Positions 42,961 to 53,009 are shown, numbered from the stretch's first letter. The stretch is DNA of 64,000 nucleotides from Bacteroidia bacterium (GCA_030428705.1 JAUIDI010000002.1:1-64000), one strand, 5' to 3'. The notes: generated from the letters alone by a model not told the origin. Translations and numbers: made by a program.

Positions 42961-43562
42961 TAGCGATAGGACAATTTATCGAGGGTTTTAACTCTGTTTT
43001 TCCGCAAGGTGTGACCAATCAGCCATGGGAGATAATAGACAACTTGGAGAATATTCTCAGGATGAAAATTGCAGAACTAGGCAAGGACTATAAAGTTCAA
43101 AACGACATTGCCATACATAAGACGGTCGCCATAGAGCAGGGAGTGGTATTAAAAAGGCCTGTTATAATTTCAGAAAAGAGCTTTATCGGGGCAAATGCCT
43201 ATTTTAGGGGGCCGGTCTATTTGGGAAAATCCGTAAAAATCGGACCTGGTTCCGAGATCAAACAATCCATCATTCTAGACAATTCGGCAATCGCACATTT
43301 CAACTATATTGGAAACAGCATTATCGGAAAAAACATAAATTTTGAGGCAGGTTCGATTTGTGCAAACCATTATAACGAAAGACCAATCAAGACCATCTTT
43401 GTAAACTACAATGGACAGATAATCGAGACCACAAGTAGAAAATTTGGCTCTTTGGTCGGGGATGGGTCAAAAATAGGTGCGAACGCGGTATTGTCGCCCG
43501 GCACCATTTTAGAACCGGAAAGTATTGTAAAACGGCTTGAATTGATCGATCAAACAAAATGA
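42957..43562 (+). CDS. Left-handed beta-helix transferase (LpxA/GlmU-like superfamily)
   Basis: 201 residues. Hexapeptide repeats run through the middle (IAIHKTVAIEQGVVLKRP, GANAYFRGPVYLGKSVKIG, SEIKQSIILDNSAI) and end in LVGDGSKIGANAVLSPGTIL. The segment AHFNYIGNSIIGKNINFEAG resembles the acetyltransferase domain of GlmU (AHLSYVGDSVIG). It probably acylates a sugar or sugar nucleotide, but no uridylyltransferase domain is present and the substrate is unknown. The ATG overlaps the TGA of the VOC gene, and its own end overlaps the next gene by 4 nt, so the three form a tight operon. Confidence 0.82.
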   Translation: MIAIGQFIEGFNSVFPQGVTNQPWEIIDNLENILRMKIAELGKDYKVQNDIAIHKTVAIEQGVVLKRPVIISEKSFIGANAYFRGPVYLGKSVKIGPGSEIKQSIILDNSAIAHFNYIGNSIIGKNINFEAGSICANHYNERPIKTIFVNYNGQIIETTSRKFGSLVGDGSKIGANAVLSPGTILEPESIVKRLELIDQTK

Positions 43563-44206
43563 ACAAAAAAGTAGACGATTATCTAAACAATCTTAAAACG
43601 TGGCAAGACGAACAAAAAAGGCTTCGTGAACTGATTCTCAATTGCGGTTTGACCGAAGATTTTAAATGGATGCACCCTTGTTATACCTATAAGAACAAGA
43701 ATATTGTTTTGTTTCACGGTTTCAAGGAATACTGTGCCATTCTATTCATGAAAGGAGCATTACTAAGCGACTATAAGGGTATTTTAATCCAACAAACGGA
43801 AAACACGCAATTTGGCCGACAAATCAGATTCAAGCATATTTCGGAAATCAATACCCTTGAGCCGACGATCAAAGAATATATTTATGAGGCCATAGAGATT
43901 GAAAAACTGGGTTTGAAAGTCGAAACAAAAAAAACGGCCGACTTTGAAATACCCGAAGAACTAAAGCAAGTGTTTAGCGAAAACCCTGATCTTAAAATTG
44001 CCTTTGATAATTTGACACCGGGCAGACAGCGAGGTTACCTTTTACACTTTGCCAAACCGAAACAATCCAAAACCCGATTGGCAAGGATTGAAAATAACAT
44101 TAATCGAATTTTCAAAGGCAAGGGGTTACATGATTGTATCTGTGGGCGTTCAAAACGAATGCCGAATTGCGACGGCTCGCATAAACAATTGGAAAAAACG
44201 AATTAG
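43559..44206 (+). CDS. YdeI/DUF1801-type protein with a C-terminal CDGSH iron-sulfur motif
   Basis: 215 residues, cytoplasmic. Residues about 1-125 match the DUF1801/YdhG fold (FKWMHPCYTYKNKNIVLFHGF, YCAILFMKGALL), and 126-190 match the YdeI/OmdA-like helical end (FEIPEELKQVFSENPDLKIAF, LTPGRQRGYLLHF, TRLARIENNINRIFKGKGL). The C-terminus is unusual: C193-x-C195-x2-S-x3-P-x-C204-D-G-S-H208, an exact CDGSH signature, which binds a [2Fe-2S] cluster by three Cys and one His in mitoNEET-like proteins. Only one copy is present, so a dimer would be needed for a normal fold. A redox or iron-sulfur role is inferred. Confidence 0.83.
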   Translation: MNKKVDDYLNNLKTWQDEQKRLRELILNCGLTEDFKWMHPCYTYKNKNIVLFHGFKEYCAILFMKGALLSDYKGILIQQTENTQFGRQIRFKHISEINTLEPTIKEYIYEAIEIEKLGLKVETKKTADFEIPEELKQVFSENPDLKIAFDNLTPGRQRGYLLHFAKPKQSKTRLARIENNINRIFKGKGLHDCICGRSKRMPNCDGSHKQLEKTN

Positions 44207-44295
44207 TAGACATTTCAAAAACCATTTCTCTTCCAAAACCTGAGAACATGGTGCCCGTACATTCTCCATGTATGGTTTTGCTCGGTGGAAACCGT

Positions 44296-44303
44296 TAAAT
44301 TTG
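44296..44303 (+). promoter_or_regulatory. -7 element of rluF
   Basis: TAAATTTG matches TAnnTTTG and lies 18 nt before the GTG start at 44322. Confidence 0.45.
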
Positions 44304-44321
44304 CAGCTACAACAATAACTT

Positions 44322-45053
44322 GTGCAAGAACCAAAACAGACACGTATCAATAAATACCTGAGCGAAGTTGGGTATTGCTCACGTCGTGCTGCCGATACCC
44401 TTATTGAACAAAACCGGGTAACGATCAATGGTATTGTACCCGAAAAAGGGACGAAGATTACCGAAAACGATGAAGTAAGGGTAGATGGAATGTTGGTTTC
44501 CGTTCCCAAGGAAAAGCAGGTATACCTCGCTTTCAATAAGCCAGTAGGTATTGTCTGTACGACCGATACCGGGGTCGAGAAAGACAATATCATCGATTTT
44601 ATCAATTACCCGAAACGAATCTTTCCGATCGGACGTTTGGACAAACCAAGCGAGGGACTGATTTTTTTGACCAATGATGGTGATATCGTAAATAAGATAT
44701 TGCGTGCAAGAAATCATCACGAAAAAGAGTACATCGTAACGGTAGACAAGCCGATTACCCAACATTTTTTAAAGCAAATGCGTGAAGGTGTGCCGATTTT
44801 GAATACGGTTACGCGTAAGTGCTACGTAGAAGAACTGAGCAAATACCAGTTCAAGATTATCTTGACCCAAGGGCTCAACCGTCAGATACGACGAATGTGC
44901 GAGTATTTGGGCTATAGAGTCAAAAGACTGAAGCGCATTCGGATCATGAACGTTACGTTGGACATACCGGTAGGCAAATGGCGCAACCTTAGTAATGACG
45001 AGCTTGCCGAAATCAATCGTTTGGTCGCCCATTCGAGAAAGACACACGACTAG
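44322..45053 (+). CDS. rluF: 23S rRNA pseudouridine synthase, RluF type
   Basis: 243 residues from GTG 44322. An N-terminal S4 domain ([31 protein letters not shown]) precedes the RsuA/RluB/E/F catalytic domain with [12 protein letters not shown], and the catalytic aspartate motif [17 protein letters not shown], later [18 protein letters not shown]. RluF modifies U2604 of 23S rRNA in E. coli. The [10 protein letters not shown] form and the short C-terminus favour RluF over RluB/RluE. Own promoter; neighbour genes are unrelated. Confidence 0.9.
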   Translation: MQEPKQTRINKYLSEVGYCSRRAADTLIEQNRVTINGIVPEKGTKITENDEVRVDGMLVSVPKEKQVYLAFNKPVGIVCTTDTGVEKDNIIDFINYPKRIFPIGRLDKPSEGLIFLTNDGDIVNKILRARNHHEKEYIVTVDKPITQHFLKQMREGVPILNTVTRKCYVEELSKYQFKIILTQGLNRQIRRMCEYLGYRVKRLKRIRIMNVTLDIPVGKWRNLSNDELAEINRLVAHSRKTHD

Positions 45054-45155
45054 TTTATAAATATTGTGATTTTCATTGATATTTGATTATCCCTATACTA
45101 AGAGACAACTTCGAGCCCCACATCATATATTTTTAGGTATTCGATGCAATGAACT

Positions 45156-46262
45156 ATGAGTTGGGTGATTATTTTATTCTTTTTCTTCACCATTTTCGGG
45201 ATAGCCCTGTCCATACGCTTTCTATTCAAAGAAAAAGCTGACCGTTTTGCAAATGTCTTATTAGGTGTCTACACTTTTTTGTTCGCATTCGAACTTTTGA
45301 ACAATTGCCTGCGGTGGTCGGGGATTATTTATAAAACTGGTTTCATAAATCTCAATTTCACCCACTTTCCCCTATGGACGGTTTACGGAGCCCTGGTGTA
45401 CATTTATGTACGCCGAGTAGTGGATAAAACCGGTTTCAAATGGGCCGATATATTGTTCTTGATTCCCCCAGGAATTACCGTCGCACTTCTATTCCCATAT
45501 TACTCGTTATCCAACGAAAGCAAACTCAAGGCATTGGAAAACGGAAACACTTATGATTATGTGTACTTTCCAGATTACGGCATTTGGGTCGTTATCGTCA
45601 TTATGTTTTTCTATGCAGCTTTGACCTACTTTGGTTTTTGGCAGAACAAGCGGGTAGGTTTTCGCGAAAATAAATGGCTAAGATGGTTCGTGGGGTCGTA
45701 CTTCGGCTTCGTTTTCATGTTCGCCCTCTACATCTTTTTGGTCAGGTTTAATATCATGGATTCTTCCTATGATTATTTTATTGATATCGTAATCGTGTTT
45801 TTTATCGGGATGCTTGCCTTTTTTGGGTTCATACAACCCGAGGTTTTCGAGGGCAAATCGATCAAAGAAGCCATACCGTTCGTTAAATATAGAAAAACAG
45901 GATTGTCAGAAGGGCTATCCCTTGAAATGAAGGAAAAATTGTTACGGATTATGGAAGTACAACAACCCTATCTCGATAATGACCTACGGTTGGACGATTT
46001 GGCAATGATGATGAAGCTATCGCGAAACCAAACATCCCAAATTATCAATGAACATTTCAACTTGTCATTTTTCGACTTTGTCAACCAGTATCGCATCAAG
46101 GATGCAAAGAACCTTTTGCTTCAAAATAAGGAAGACGATAGAACCATTAGCCAAATAGCCTACGATGTAGGTTTCAATAACCGGGCTTCATTTTACAAGG
46201 CCTTTAAAAAATTTTCCGATGGAAATCCGTCGGACTATGTAAAACATACACAAGCATCATAA
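45156..46262 (+). CDS. Membrane-anchored AraC-family transcriptional regulator
   Basis: 368 residues. The first 220 residues form about seven membrane helices (MSWVIILFFFFTIFGIAL, then FANVLLGVYTFLFAFELL, LWTVYGALVYIYV, ADILFLIPPGITVALLF, WVVIVIMFFYAALTY, FGFVFMFALYIFLV, IVIVFFIGMLAFFGFI). The cytoplasmic C-terminus is an AraC helix-turn-helix pair: LRLDDLAMMMKLSRNQTSQIIN and DRTISQIAYDVGFNNRASFYKAFKKF. This layout is common in flavobacteria and lets an envelope or membrane signal act on transcription directly. Targets unknown; the M23 peptidase gene follows 38 nt later. Confidence 0.9.
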   Translation: MSWVIILFFFFTIFGIALSIRFLFKEKADRFANVLLGVYTFLFAFELLNNCLRWSGIIYKTGFINLNFTHFPLWTVYGALVYIYVRRVVDKTGFKWADILFLIPPGITVALLFPYYSLSNESKLKALENGNTYDYVYFPDYGIWVVIVIMFFYAALTYFGFWQNKRVGFRENKWLRWFVGSYFGFVFMFALYIFLVRFNIMDSSYDYFIDIVIVFFIGMLAFFGFIQPEVFEGKSIKEAIPFVKYRKTGLSEGLSLEMKEKLLRIMEVQQPYLDNDLRLDDLAMMMKLSRNQTSQIINEHFNLSFFDFVNQYRIKDAKNLLLQNKEDDRTISQIAYDVGFNNRASFYKAFKKFSDGNPSDYVKHTQAS

Positions 46263-46300
46263 ATCAAATAAAAATTCAAGATAATCATAAAAGAATTTCG

Positions 46301-46984
46301 ATGATTATGACAAAGAGAAGCAACTACAAAATACGATTGGCCATCAAACTGGTTCTTTTATCCATTTTGTTATGGGGAGGTGATTCTTGCAAGTCACAAG
46401 ATAAATTGGATATAAGCGAAGAAATCGATGAAATTGCTGAAGAAAGCGAAGCACCATTGGCAAAGGGGTGCCCCGATACCGAATATGATGATTGGAAAAC
46501 CTCGAAATATGTACTCCCCTACCCCGTAGGCAAAAGCTATATGGTTACTTTGGGCCATTGTGGCGGCTCGTATCACAGTCAGGGACAACCCGATCAGTTT
46601 GCGGTTGATTTTGCAATGGACATTGGCCAAACCGTCACCGCCGCAAGGGCGGGTACCGTTGTATATGTTGAAGAGTCGGGTATCGATGGTGAGTTTCCGA
46701 ACAATCTAGTCGTGGTGGAACACGAAGATGGCACTTTTGCGCAGTACATGCATTTGACCCAGAACGGTGCGTTGGTCAACAAAGGAGATGCGGTCGAACA
46801 AGGGCAAAGTTTAGGCCTAAGCGGCAATACCGGTTTGGCAGGTTTTCCCCACTTGCACTTTGTGGTCACGAAGAAAGGTGATTTCCATTATCCCTATACA
46901 TCGATTCCTACGACATTTAGCAATACATTACCTAACCAAAGAAGTCTAGCGGGCGGTTACAGGTATAGTGCATTGGATTATTGA
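46301..46984 (+). CDS. M23-family metallopeptidase lipoprotein
   Basis: 227 residues. The signal ends near GGDSC, followed by KSQDK. The LytM domain occupies about 90-205: the first zinc site is H-x8-D in SYHSQGQPDQFAVDF, the second the HxH of GFPHLHFVV, with GTVVYVEESG and YMHLTQNGALVNKGDAVEQGQ-like strands between. It should cut peptidoglycan cross-bridges or modify the cell wall. ATG 46307 is an alternative start. It lies directly after the AraC gene and may be its target or operon partner. Confidence 0.88.
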   Translation: MIMTKRSNYKIRLAIKLVLLSILLWGGDSCKSQDKLDISEEIDEIAEESEAPLAKGCPDTEYDDWKTSKYVLPYPVGKSYMVTLGHCGGSYHSQGQPDQFAVDFAMDIGQTVTAARAGTVVYVEESGIDGEFPNNLVVVEHEDGTFAQYMHLTQNGALVNKGDAVEQGQSLGLSGNTGLAGFPHLHFVVTKKGDFHYPYTSIPTTFSNTLPNQRSLAGGYRYSALDY

Positions 46985-47146
46985 AAAACAAATACGAAAC
47001 CTATAAAGTGAAAAAATCGCAAAAGTGAAATGCAGAAAAATTCATCCCGAAAGTCAGGAATTAATATTGTTTTTAACAACATATATGATTAATAATCACT
47101 AACTTAGGAATAAAATAATTTGCGCCGAAAAAAAATAAATTCCGAT

Positions 47147-48472
47147 ATGATGAAAACAACAATGATAACCCGTAAGAAACGCCTGATGATAACATTGATG
47201 TCAGTGTTATTCCTTGGGATATTAGGCATATATAATGCCAACGCTTTTTTTCAAGAAACAACGGCCCAAGACTATGACCAGTATAAGGGGGAAGTTTTGG
47301 ATTCTGACACCAACAAGCCCCTGGTTTTTGCCAGTCTTGCACTTGAAGGCTCGAACATAAGCACGATCACGAACACCGAAGGGGAGTTTTCCCTAAAAGT
47401 GCCCAAAAATATAGGACAAGGTAATGTACTGATTACTTTTTTAGGTTATAAGAGCAGGTCCATACCCTTGGCCCAATTTGAAAAAGAAAACAATAAAATT
47501 ATGATGGAGGTGTCGGTCGTCCAACTTTCGGAGGTCAACCTGAGCATACCTAAAGACGCGGCCAACCTCGTACGCGAAACCTTGGAAAAAAAAGGTGAAA
47601 ATTATTTTGACGACCCTACTTTGATGACCGCTTTTTATCGCGAGACGATCAAGAAAAGAAGAAAAAACGTGTCGTTATCCGAAGCCGTGGTCAACATCTA
47701 CAAAACTCCGTATACATCGTTACGCAGGGATGCCGTACAAATGTACAAGGCCCGAAAAAGCACTGATTACAGCAAATTGGATACAGTCGCCCTTAAACTA
47801 CAGGGCGGGCCTTTTAATGCCCTTTTTGTGGACATTATGAAATATCCAGAATACATTTTTACCGAGAATTCAATTGATGATTATACGTTCAGTTTTGATC
47901 GTTCGACCAGGGTGAACGACCAACTTATCTATGTAATCAATTTTAAGCAACGTGACGATATTGCGGAGCCGTTGTATAAAGGGCAACTTTTTATCGATGC
48001 CGACAACAAAATACTGACCAGTGCTATTTACTCGTTGAACATTACCGATAGGGACGAAGCAGCGAAGCTTTTCGTTCGTAAGAAACCGCGAAATGCAATG
48101 GTATGGCCCACCGAAGTCGCCTATCGAGTGGATTATCGTGAAAAAAACGGACGCTGGTACTACAGTTACAGCAATGTGTTACTCGAATTTAAGGTAGATT
48201 GGGATAAAAGATTGTTCAATTCTGTGTACAGTATGACCTGCGAAATGGCGGTGACCGATTGGGAGAAGAATCTGGCGAGCGAATTCCCGAAATCCAAGGA
48301 AAGAATAAAATCTTCGATTATCCTGAGTGATGAGGCCCTTGGTTTTGCAGACCCCGATTTTTGGGGTGAATACAATATTATAGAGCCTGAAAAATCAATC
48401 GAATCCGCAATAAAGAAAATTCAGCGACAGTTGCGAAGGGCCCGGTCAAAATCAGGGGCGGCGGCACCTTAA
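47147..48472 (+). CDS. Exported protein with a carboxypeptidase-regulatory-like domain
   Basis: 441 residues from ATG 47147 (an adjacent ATG at 47150 is possible; a TTG at 47120 is unlikely). A signal peptide lies within the first 40 residues. The mature protein starts with a CarboxypepD_reg-like beta-sandwich: YKGEVLDSDTNKPLVFASL, then STITNTEGEFSLKVPKN, typical of Bacteroidota surface proteins. The remaining 300 residues resemble a family often annotated only as carboxypeptidase-like regulatory domain proteins (FYRETIKKRRKNVSLSEAVVNIYK, LQGGPFNALFVDIMKYPEYIF, WPTEVAYRVDYREKNGRWYYSY). An outer-membrane or surface role is inferred. No enzyme activity is suggested. Confidence 0.8.
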   Translation: MMKTTMITRKKRLMITLMSVLFLGILGIYNANAFFQETTAQDYDQYKGEVLDSDTNKPLVFASLALEGSNISTITNTEGEFSLKVPKNIGQGNVLITFLGYKSRSIPLAQFEKENNKIMMEVSVVQLSEVNLSIPKDAANLVRETLEKKGENYFDDPTLMTAFYRETIKKRRKNVSLSEAVVNIYKTPYTSLRRDAVQMYKARKSTDYSKLDTVALKLQGGPFNALFVDIMKYPEYIFTENSIDDYTFSFDRSTRVNDQLIYVINFKQRDDIAEPLYKGQLFIDADNKILTSAIYSLNITDRDEAAKLFVRKKPRNAMVWPTEVAYRVDYREKNGRWYYSYSNVLLEFKVDWDKRLFNSVYSMTCEMAVTDWEKNLASEFPKSKERIKSSIILSDEALGFADPDFWGEYNIIEPEKSIESAIKKIQRQLRRARSKSGAAAP

Positions 48473-48495
48473 AAGTACTGTTGTAATTCATATTA

Positions 48496-48523
48496 AAAAG
48501 GCCACTTCGTAAAAGTGGCCTTT
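48496..48523. terminator. Bidirectional terminator between convergent genes
   Basis: Stem AAAGGCCACTT/AAGTGGCCTTT with loop CGTAA, flanked by A and T runs. It serves the exported-protein gene on the plus strand and recQ on the minus strand. Confidence 0.88.
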
Positions 48524-48555
48524 GTTTCTTTTTAGGCTGAAAAATATCCCCTTTT

Positions 48556-50766
48556 TTAATTTGCTACCTCACTGATAAACTTCAGGCGATACAGTCGTAG
48601 TTCTTCATCTTCATATTCCCCGTCAAATTCTTTTAAAGCTTCTTCGACATCATCAGTATCTGCTTCCAGAAAATATTCATGAATCTCTTCCTGTTGATCT
48701 TCATCCAATACCTCATCTATCCAATAACCGAGATTCAATTTTGTGCCACTGTAAACGATTTGCTCCATTTCTTTGATAAGGTCTGGAATCTCCAATCCTT
48801 TTGAAGAGGCAATATCGGGCAACGGTAATTTACGATCTACGTTTTGTATAATGTAAAGTTTAAGGCCCGAATTTGCACCCGTACTTTTTACGACAAGGTC
48901 TTCAGGACGAATTATCTCGTTCTCTTCAACGTAGTTTGAGATAAACTCAAGAAAGGGCTTGCCATATTTCTTGGCCTTGCCCTCTCCTACCCCGTTGATA
49001 TTAACGAGTTCGGCCATCTCAATCGGATATTTTAAGGCCATATCCTCCAAAGAAGGGTCCTGGAATACCACAAAGGGCGGCACCCTTAATTTATCCGCCT
49101 GGGCCTTGCGCAGGTCTTTCAATTGTTTCAATAGCCTTTCATCGGCCACACCGCCTTTTGAAGCATTGACAATGGCCGTATCATTGGCCTTATTGTACAC
49201 ATGATCTTTGGTCATCATGAACGAAACAGGGTTTTTCAAGAATGCTTCCCCCTTTTCGGTAACATGTAATATTCCGTATTGTTCGATTTCCTTTTTCAAT
49301 AACCCGGCAACCAAAGTTTGGCGAATAAGTGCCATCCAATAGTTTTTGTCCTTATCGGAACCAATTCCGAAAATAGCCTTCTCATGCGTCTTGTGCGAGG
49401 CGATCAAGGCATTGACTTTTCCGGTAAGGGCCTTTACGATTTCTTTTGATTTGAATTTCTCGCTGGTCTCCTTGATTACTTTTATCAACTTGACAACACT
49501 ATCCTTAGCTTCTTCCTTTTCTTTGGGATTTCTCGAATTATCATCCATGTCGGCCCCGATTCCATTGATCTCGTCGAATTCTTCGCCAAAATAGTGCAAC
49601 ATGAATTTACGGCGCGACATTGAGGTTTCGGCATACGCCACGACCTCCTGTAACAGTGCGTTTCCGATTTCCTGCTCGGCGACAGGTTTCCCGGACATGA
49701 ATTTTTCCAATTTTTCGATATCCTTATAGGAATAAAAAGCGAGACAATGCCCCTCGCCGTCATCCCTTCCTGCACGACCGGTTTCCTGATAATAGCTTTC
49801 TATGCTTTTAGGAATATCGTGATGAATGACATATCGAACATCCGGTTTGTCGATTCCCATACCGAACGCAATTGTGGCAACAACGACATCGACATCCTCC
49901 ATCAAGAACATATCCTGATACTTCGAACGGGTCTTGGCATCGAAACCTGCGTGATAAGGTACCGCGCTGATGCCATTGACTTGCAAGACCTCCGCTAGTT
50001 GTTCGACACGCTTGCGGCTCAGACAGTAAATGATTCCCGACTTTCCCGAGTTTTGCTTTACGAACCTTATGATATCGGCATCGACATTTTCTGTCTTTGG
50101 CCGCACTTCATAAAAAAGATTGGGTCGATTGAACGAAGCCTTGAATACCTTCGCGTCGGCAATACTCAAATTCTTGATAATATCTTCTTGCACTTTAGGG
50201 GTCGCGGTAGCCGTCAGCGCGATTATGGGAATGTTCTCTCCAAGCCTATTCGAAATCGATTTCAAATTGCGGTATTCAGGCCTGAAATCATGGCCCCATT
50301 CTGAAATACAATGGGCCTCGTCGACCGCCATAAAAGATAACGGCACCGACTGCAGGAATTCAATATACTCGTCTTTGGTCAACGACTCGGGAGCAACATA
50401 AAGCAATTTTGTAATACCATCAAGAATATCTTGCTTGACCCGTTTGACCTCCGATTTGTTCAACGAAGAGTTTAAAACATGCGCAATACCGTCTTCGGAA
50501 GAAATACCACGAATCGCATCGACCTGGTTCTTCATCAGCGCGATCAAAGGCGAAACGATAATTGCTGTACCTTGATACATCAGGGCCGGAAGTTGGTAGC
50601 AAAGTGATTTGCCCCCCCCGGTAGGCATAATGGCAAACGTGTTGTTGCCTTGAACGATATTTTTGATTACATCTTCTTGAAGACCCTTGAATTGAGAGAA
50701 TCCAAAGTATTTTTTTAACGAGGCATGCAGATCGATTTCTCCTAGAACCATACCATGTTTTGTCAT
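48556..50766 (-). CDS. recQ: ATP-dependent DNA helicase RecQ
   Basis: 736 residues. Superfamily 2 helicase that unwinds DNA in recombination and repair. Motifs: GFSQFKGLQEDVI (motif 0), MPTGGGKSLCYQLPAL (Walker A), AVDEAHCISEWGHDFRPEY (DEAH box), LTATATPKVQEDI (motif III), VATIAFGMGIDKPDVRYVIH and YYQETGRAGRDG-type motif VI (SYYQETGRAGRD). An RQC domain and a C-terminal HRDC domain (LRKAQADKLRVPPFVVF) follow, with an extra acidic tail (DEDQQEEIHEYFLEADTDD). ATG 50766 is taken; ATG 50751 is possible. Divergent from kdsD across a 368-base spacer. Confidence 0.95.
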   Translation of the reverse strand: MTKHGMVLGEIDLHASLKKYFGFSQFKGLQEDVIKNIVQGNNTFAIMPTGGGKSLCYQLPALMYQGTAIIVSPLIALMKNQVDAIRGISSEDGIAHVLNSSLNKSEVKRVKQDILDGITKLLYVAPESLTKDEYIEFLQSVPLSFMAVDEAHCISEWGHDFRPEYRNLKSISNRLGENIPIIALTATATPKVQEDIIKNLSIADAKVFKASFNRPNLFYEVRPKTENVDADIIRFVKQNSGKSGIIYCLSRKRVEQLAEVLQVNGISAVPYHAGFDAKTRSKYQDMFLMEDVDVVVATIAFGMGIDKPDVRYVIHHDIPKSIESYYQETGRAGRDDGEGHCLAFYSYKDIEKLEKFMSGKPVAEQEIGNALLQEVVAYAETSMSRRKFMLHYFGEEFDEINGIGADMDDNSRNPKEKEEAKDSVVKLIKVIKETSEKFKSKEIVKALTGKVNALIASHKTHEKAIFGIGSDKDKNYWMALIRQTLVAGLLKKEIEQYGILHVTEKGEAFLKNPVSFMMTKDHVYNKANDTAIVNASKGGVADERLLKQLKDLRKAQADKLRVPPFVVFQDPSLEDMALKYPIEMAELVNINGVGEGKAKKYGKPFLEFISNYVEENEIIRPEDLVVKSTGANSGLKLYIIQNVDRKLPLPDIASSKGLEIPDLIKEMEQIVYSGTKLNLGYWIDEVLDEDQQEEIHEYFLEADTDDVEEALKEFDGEYEDEELRLYRLKFISEVAN

Positions 50767-51134
50767 TTCACTAACTTTCTACAGGCCACGACCCGTAAAT
50801 TTCCAACATTCAATTTACGCACTTTTGTCCATTTAACTTACTCGCCATCGATAAAAAAAGCTTAAAATTTACGATAGTTCGAATCATACTCAATGAGCAA
50901 AAGCATAGAAAAATAGGATGTTTGTCAGTTCGTCGATTTTTTTTTAAAATATTATTTTAATCACAAAACCCGAAAAAGCAAGTCGTAAATAATAAATTTA
51001 CAAGCGAAAGAATTGCTAAGTTCGAGTTCTTCCGATAAAAGATACTTTGTGTAATTTTGCTATCTTAAAGATAAGACATTCTTTTAGGAATTCAACAATA
51101 TATCCTAAAACAGTCTCATAACCCGCAATATACT
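50767..51134. other. Spacer between recQ and kdsD
   Basis: No gene is seen in these 368 bases. The middle is A/T-rich with a T9 run. On the plus strand TAATTTTG (51052-51059) fits TAnnTTTG and would give a leader of about 70 nt to kdsD. The recQ promoter was not located. No RNA structure was recognised. Confidence 0.45.
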
Positions 51135-52100
51135 TTGAGCGATACAAAAGCCATTCTTGCATTAGCCCGTCAAACGATCCAGACCGAAAGCGAGGCCATT
51201 CAGAATTTGACGTCATTTTTGGACAAAAACTTCGCCGCAGCCGTCGACACTATTTTCAAGTCAAAGGGAAGGGTCGTTATTTCAGGAATCGGAAAAAGCG
51301 CAATCATCGCATCGAAAATCGTTGCTACACTTAATTCTACCGGAACCCCGGCCATATTTATGCATGCCGCAGATGCCATTCACGGTGATCTAGGCACTAT
51401 TCAAGAGAACGATGTTGTCATTTGTATCTCCAAAAGCGGAAGTAGTCCCGAGATAAAAATGCTGGTTCCGTTAATAAAGAGGGGTAAGAACAAACTTATT
51501 GGAATGACCGGTAATACAGATTCCTTTTTGGCGCATCAGGCCGATTTTGTCCTCAATACATCGGTGGAAAAAGAGGCCTGCCCAAACAACCTTGCGCCGA
51601 CCACCAGTACGACTGCCCAATTGGTCATGGGTGATGCCCTTGCCGTTTGTCTTTTGGACCTAAAGGGGTTCAGTAGCAAGGATTTTGCAAAATACCATCC
51701 CGGAGGCACTTTGGGGAAACGGTTATACCTTCGCGTCAAGGATATTGCCGACAACAATCAGAAACCACAGGTAAATTTAGATACCGATGTGAGAAAAGTA
51801 ATCGTCGAGATTTCCGAGAAAATGTTGGGGGTGACCGCGGTAATCGACAATGGGGAAATCGTGGGTGTGGTAACCGATGGCGACATTCGAAGAATGCTCA
51901 ACAAATATGACAATATCAATGGGCTTTGCGCCAAAGACATTATGACCTCGAATCCAAAGATAATCCAGACCGACGTGCTCGCGATAAAAGCTCTTGAGAT
52001 GATGCAAGGCAATGGTATATCTCAGCTATTGGCGGTCGATGGAAAATCTTACCGAGGTATCGTGCATTTACATAATTTGATCAACGAAGGAATTTTATAA
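51135..52100 (+). CDS. kdsD: Arabinose-5-phosphate isomerase, KpsF/GutQ/KdsD family
   Basis: 321 residues. Isomerises ribulose 5-phosphate to arabinose 5-phosphate, the first step to Kdo for lipopolysaccharide. The SIS domain covers about 40-170 (RVVISGIGKSAIIASKIVATL, DVVICISKSGSSPEIKML, PTTSTTAQLVMGDALA), followed by KYHPGGTLGKRLYL and two CBS domains (VTAVIDNGEIVGVVTDGDIRR and DIMTSNPKIIQTD). The start is TTG 51135; no ATG is available in frame nearby. The stop TAA overlaps the tatC ATG by one base, so the two are translated together. Confidence 0.92.
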   Translation: MSDTKAILALARQTIQTESEAIQNLTSFLDKNFAAAVDTIFKSKGRVVISGIGKSAIIASKIVATLNSTGTPAIFMHAADAIHGDLGTIQENDVVICISKSGSSPEIKMLVPLIKRGKNKLIGMTGNTDSFLAHQADFVLNTSVEKEACPNNLAPTTSTTAQLVMGDALAVCLLDLKGFSSKDFAKYHPGGTLGKRLYLRVKDIADNNQKPQVNLDTDVRKVIVEISEKMLGVTAVIDNGEIVGVVTDGDIRRMLNKYDNINGLCAKDIMTSNPKIIQTDVLAIKALEMMQGNGISQLLAVDGKSYRGIVHLHNLINEGIL

Positions 52101-52957
52101 TGGCAAAGAAAAAACAGACCAAGGCACCGGACGAGATGTCTTTCTTGGATCATTTGGAAGAGCTACGGTGGCATTTGATCCGTTCGGTTGCTGCGGTGGT
52201 AGTTATCGGATGTGTGGCGTTCGTGATGAGGGAATTTATTTTTGACACCATCATTTTCGGCCCAAAGAAAATGAGCTTTCCGACATATCGCTTTTTTTGC
52301 AATATTGCTACATCTCTTGGTTTTGACTCGGCATTTTGTGCCGATAAACTTCCGTTTACCATTCAAAGTAGAACGATGGGCGGACAATTTTCCGCCCATA
52401 TATGGACGTCTATTTGGGCAGGGTTCATCATTAGTTTCCCATATGTTTTATGGGAAATGTGGAAATTTATCAGTCCAGGACTACATGATAACGAACGTAA
52501 GAATTCTAAAGGATTCATTCTTATTGCCTCATTTTTATTTTTCTTGGGCGTACTTTTCGGCTATTATGTAGTTGCGCCACTATCCATTAATTTTTTGGGA
52601 ACCTATCAGGTAAGTGAGGAGGTCTTGAACGAATTTGACATAGGTTCGTATATCTCTGGAGTTAGAACCTCGGTCATCGCTTGTGGCATCCTTTTCGAAC
52701 TGCCCATCATCATTTTCTTTTTGACCAAGGTCGGCCTGGTTACCCCCGAAATCATGAAGAAATACCGAAAGATAGCTTTGGTCATTGTCTTGATACTCGC
52801 TGCCGTTATTACGCCACCCGATGTGACCAGCCAAATAATCGTTGCCATACCGGTTATAGTGCTTTACCAGATCAGTATCTACATTTCACAGTTCGTTTTG
52901 AAAAGGGAAGCCAAAAAAGAGGCGAAACTGGCAATGCAACGTACTAAAAAAAGTTAA
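52100..52957 (+). CDS. tatC: Sec-independent protein translocase TatC
   Basis: 285 residues. Receptor subunit of the twin-arginine translocase in the inner membrane. The N-terminal [17 protein letters not shown] is the TatC signature that contacts the RR signal; six membrane helices follow, with [32 protein letters not shown]-like core ([19 protein letters not shown]), [17 protein letters not shown] and TPPDVTSQ. A lysine-rich tail ends the protein. TatA/B genes are not adjacent. The exported Gfo/Idh/MocA enzyme at 27.9 kb is a plausible client. Confidence 0.95.
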   Translation: MAKKKQTKAPDEMSFLDHLEELRWHLIRSVAAVVVIGCVAFVMREFIFDTIIFGPKKMSFPTYRFFCNIATSLGFDSAFCADKLPFTIQSRTMGGQFSAHIWTSIWAGFIISFPYVLWEMWKFISPGLHDNERKNSKGFILIASFLFFLGVLFGYYVVAPLSINFLGTYQVSEEVLNEFDIGSYISGVRTSVIACGILFELPIIIFFLTKVGLVTPEIMKKYRKIALVIVLILAAVITPPDVTSQIIVAIPVIVLYQISIYISQFVLKREAKKEAKLAMQRTKKS

Positions 52958-53009
52958 ACCTTGCCGTGTTTTCCAACAATACCCGATTTTAAAGTTTAGT
53001 TTTACACAA

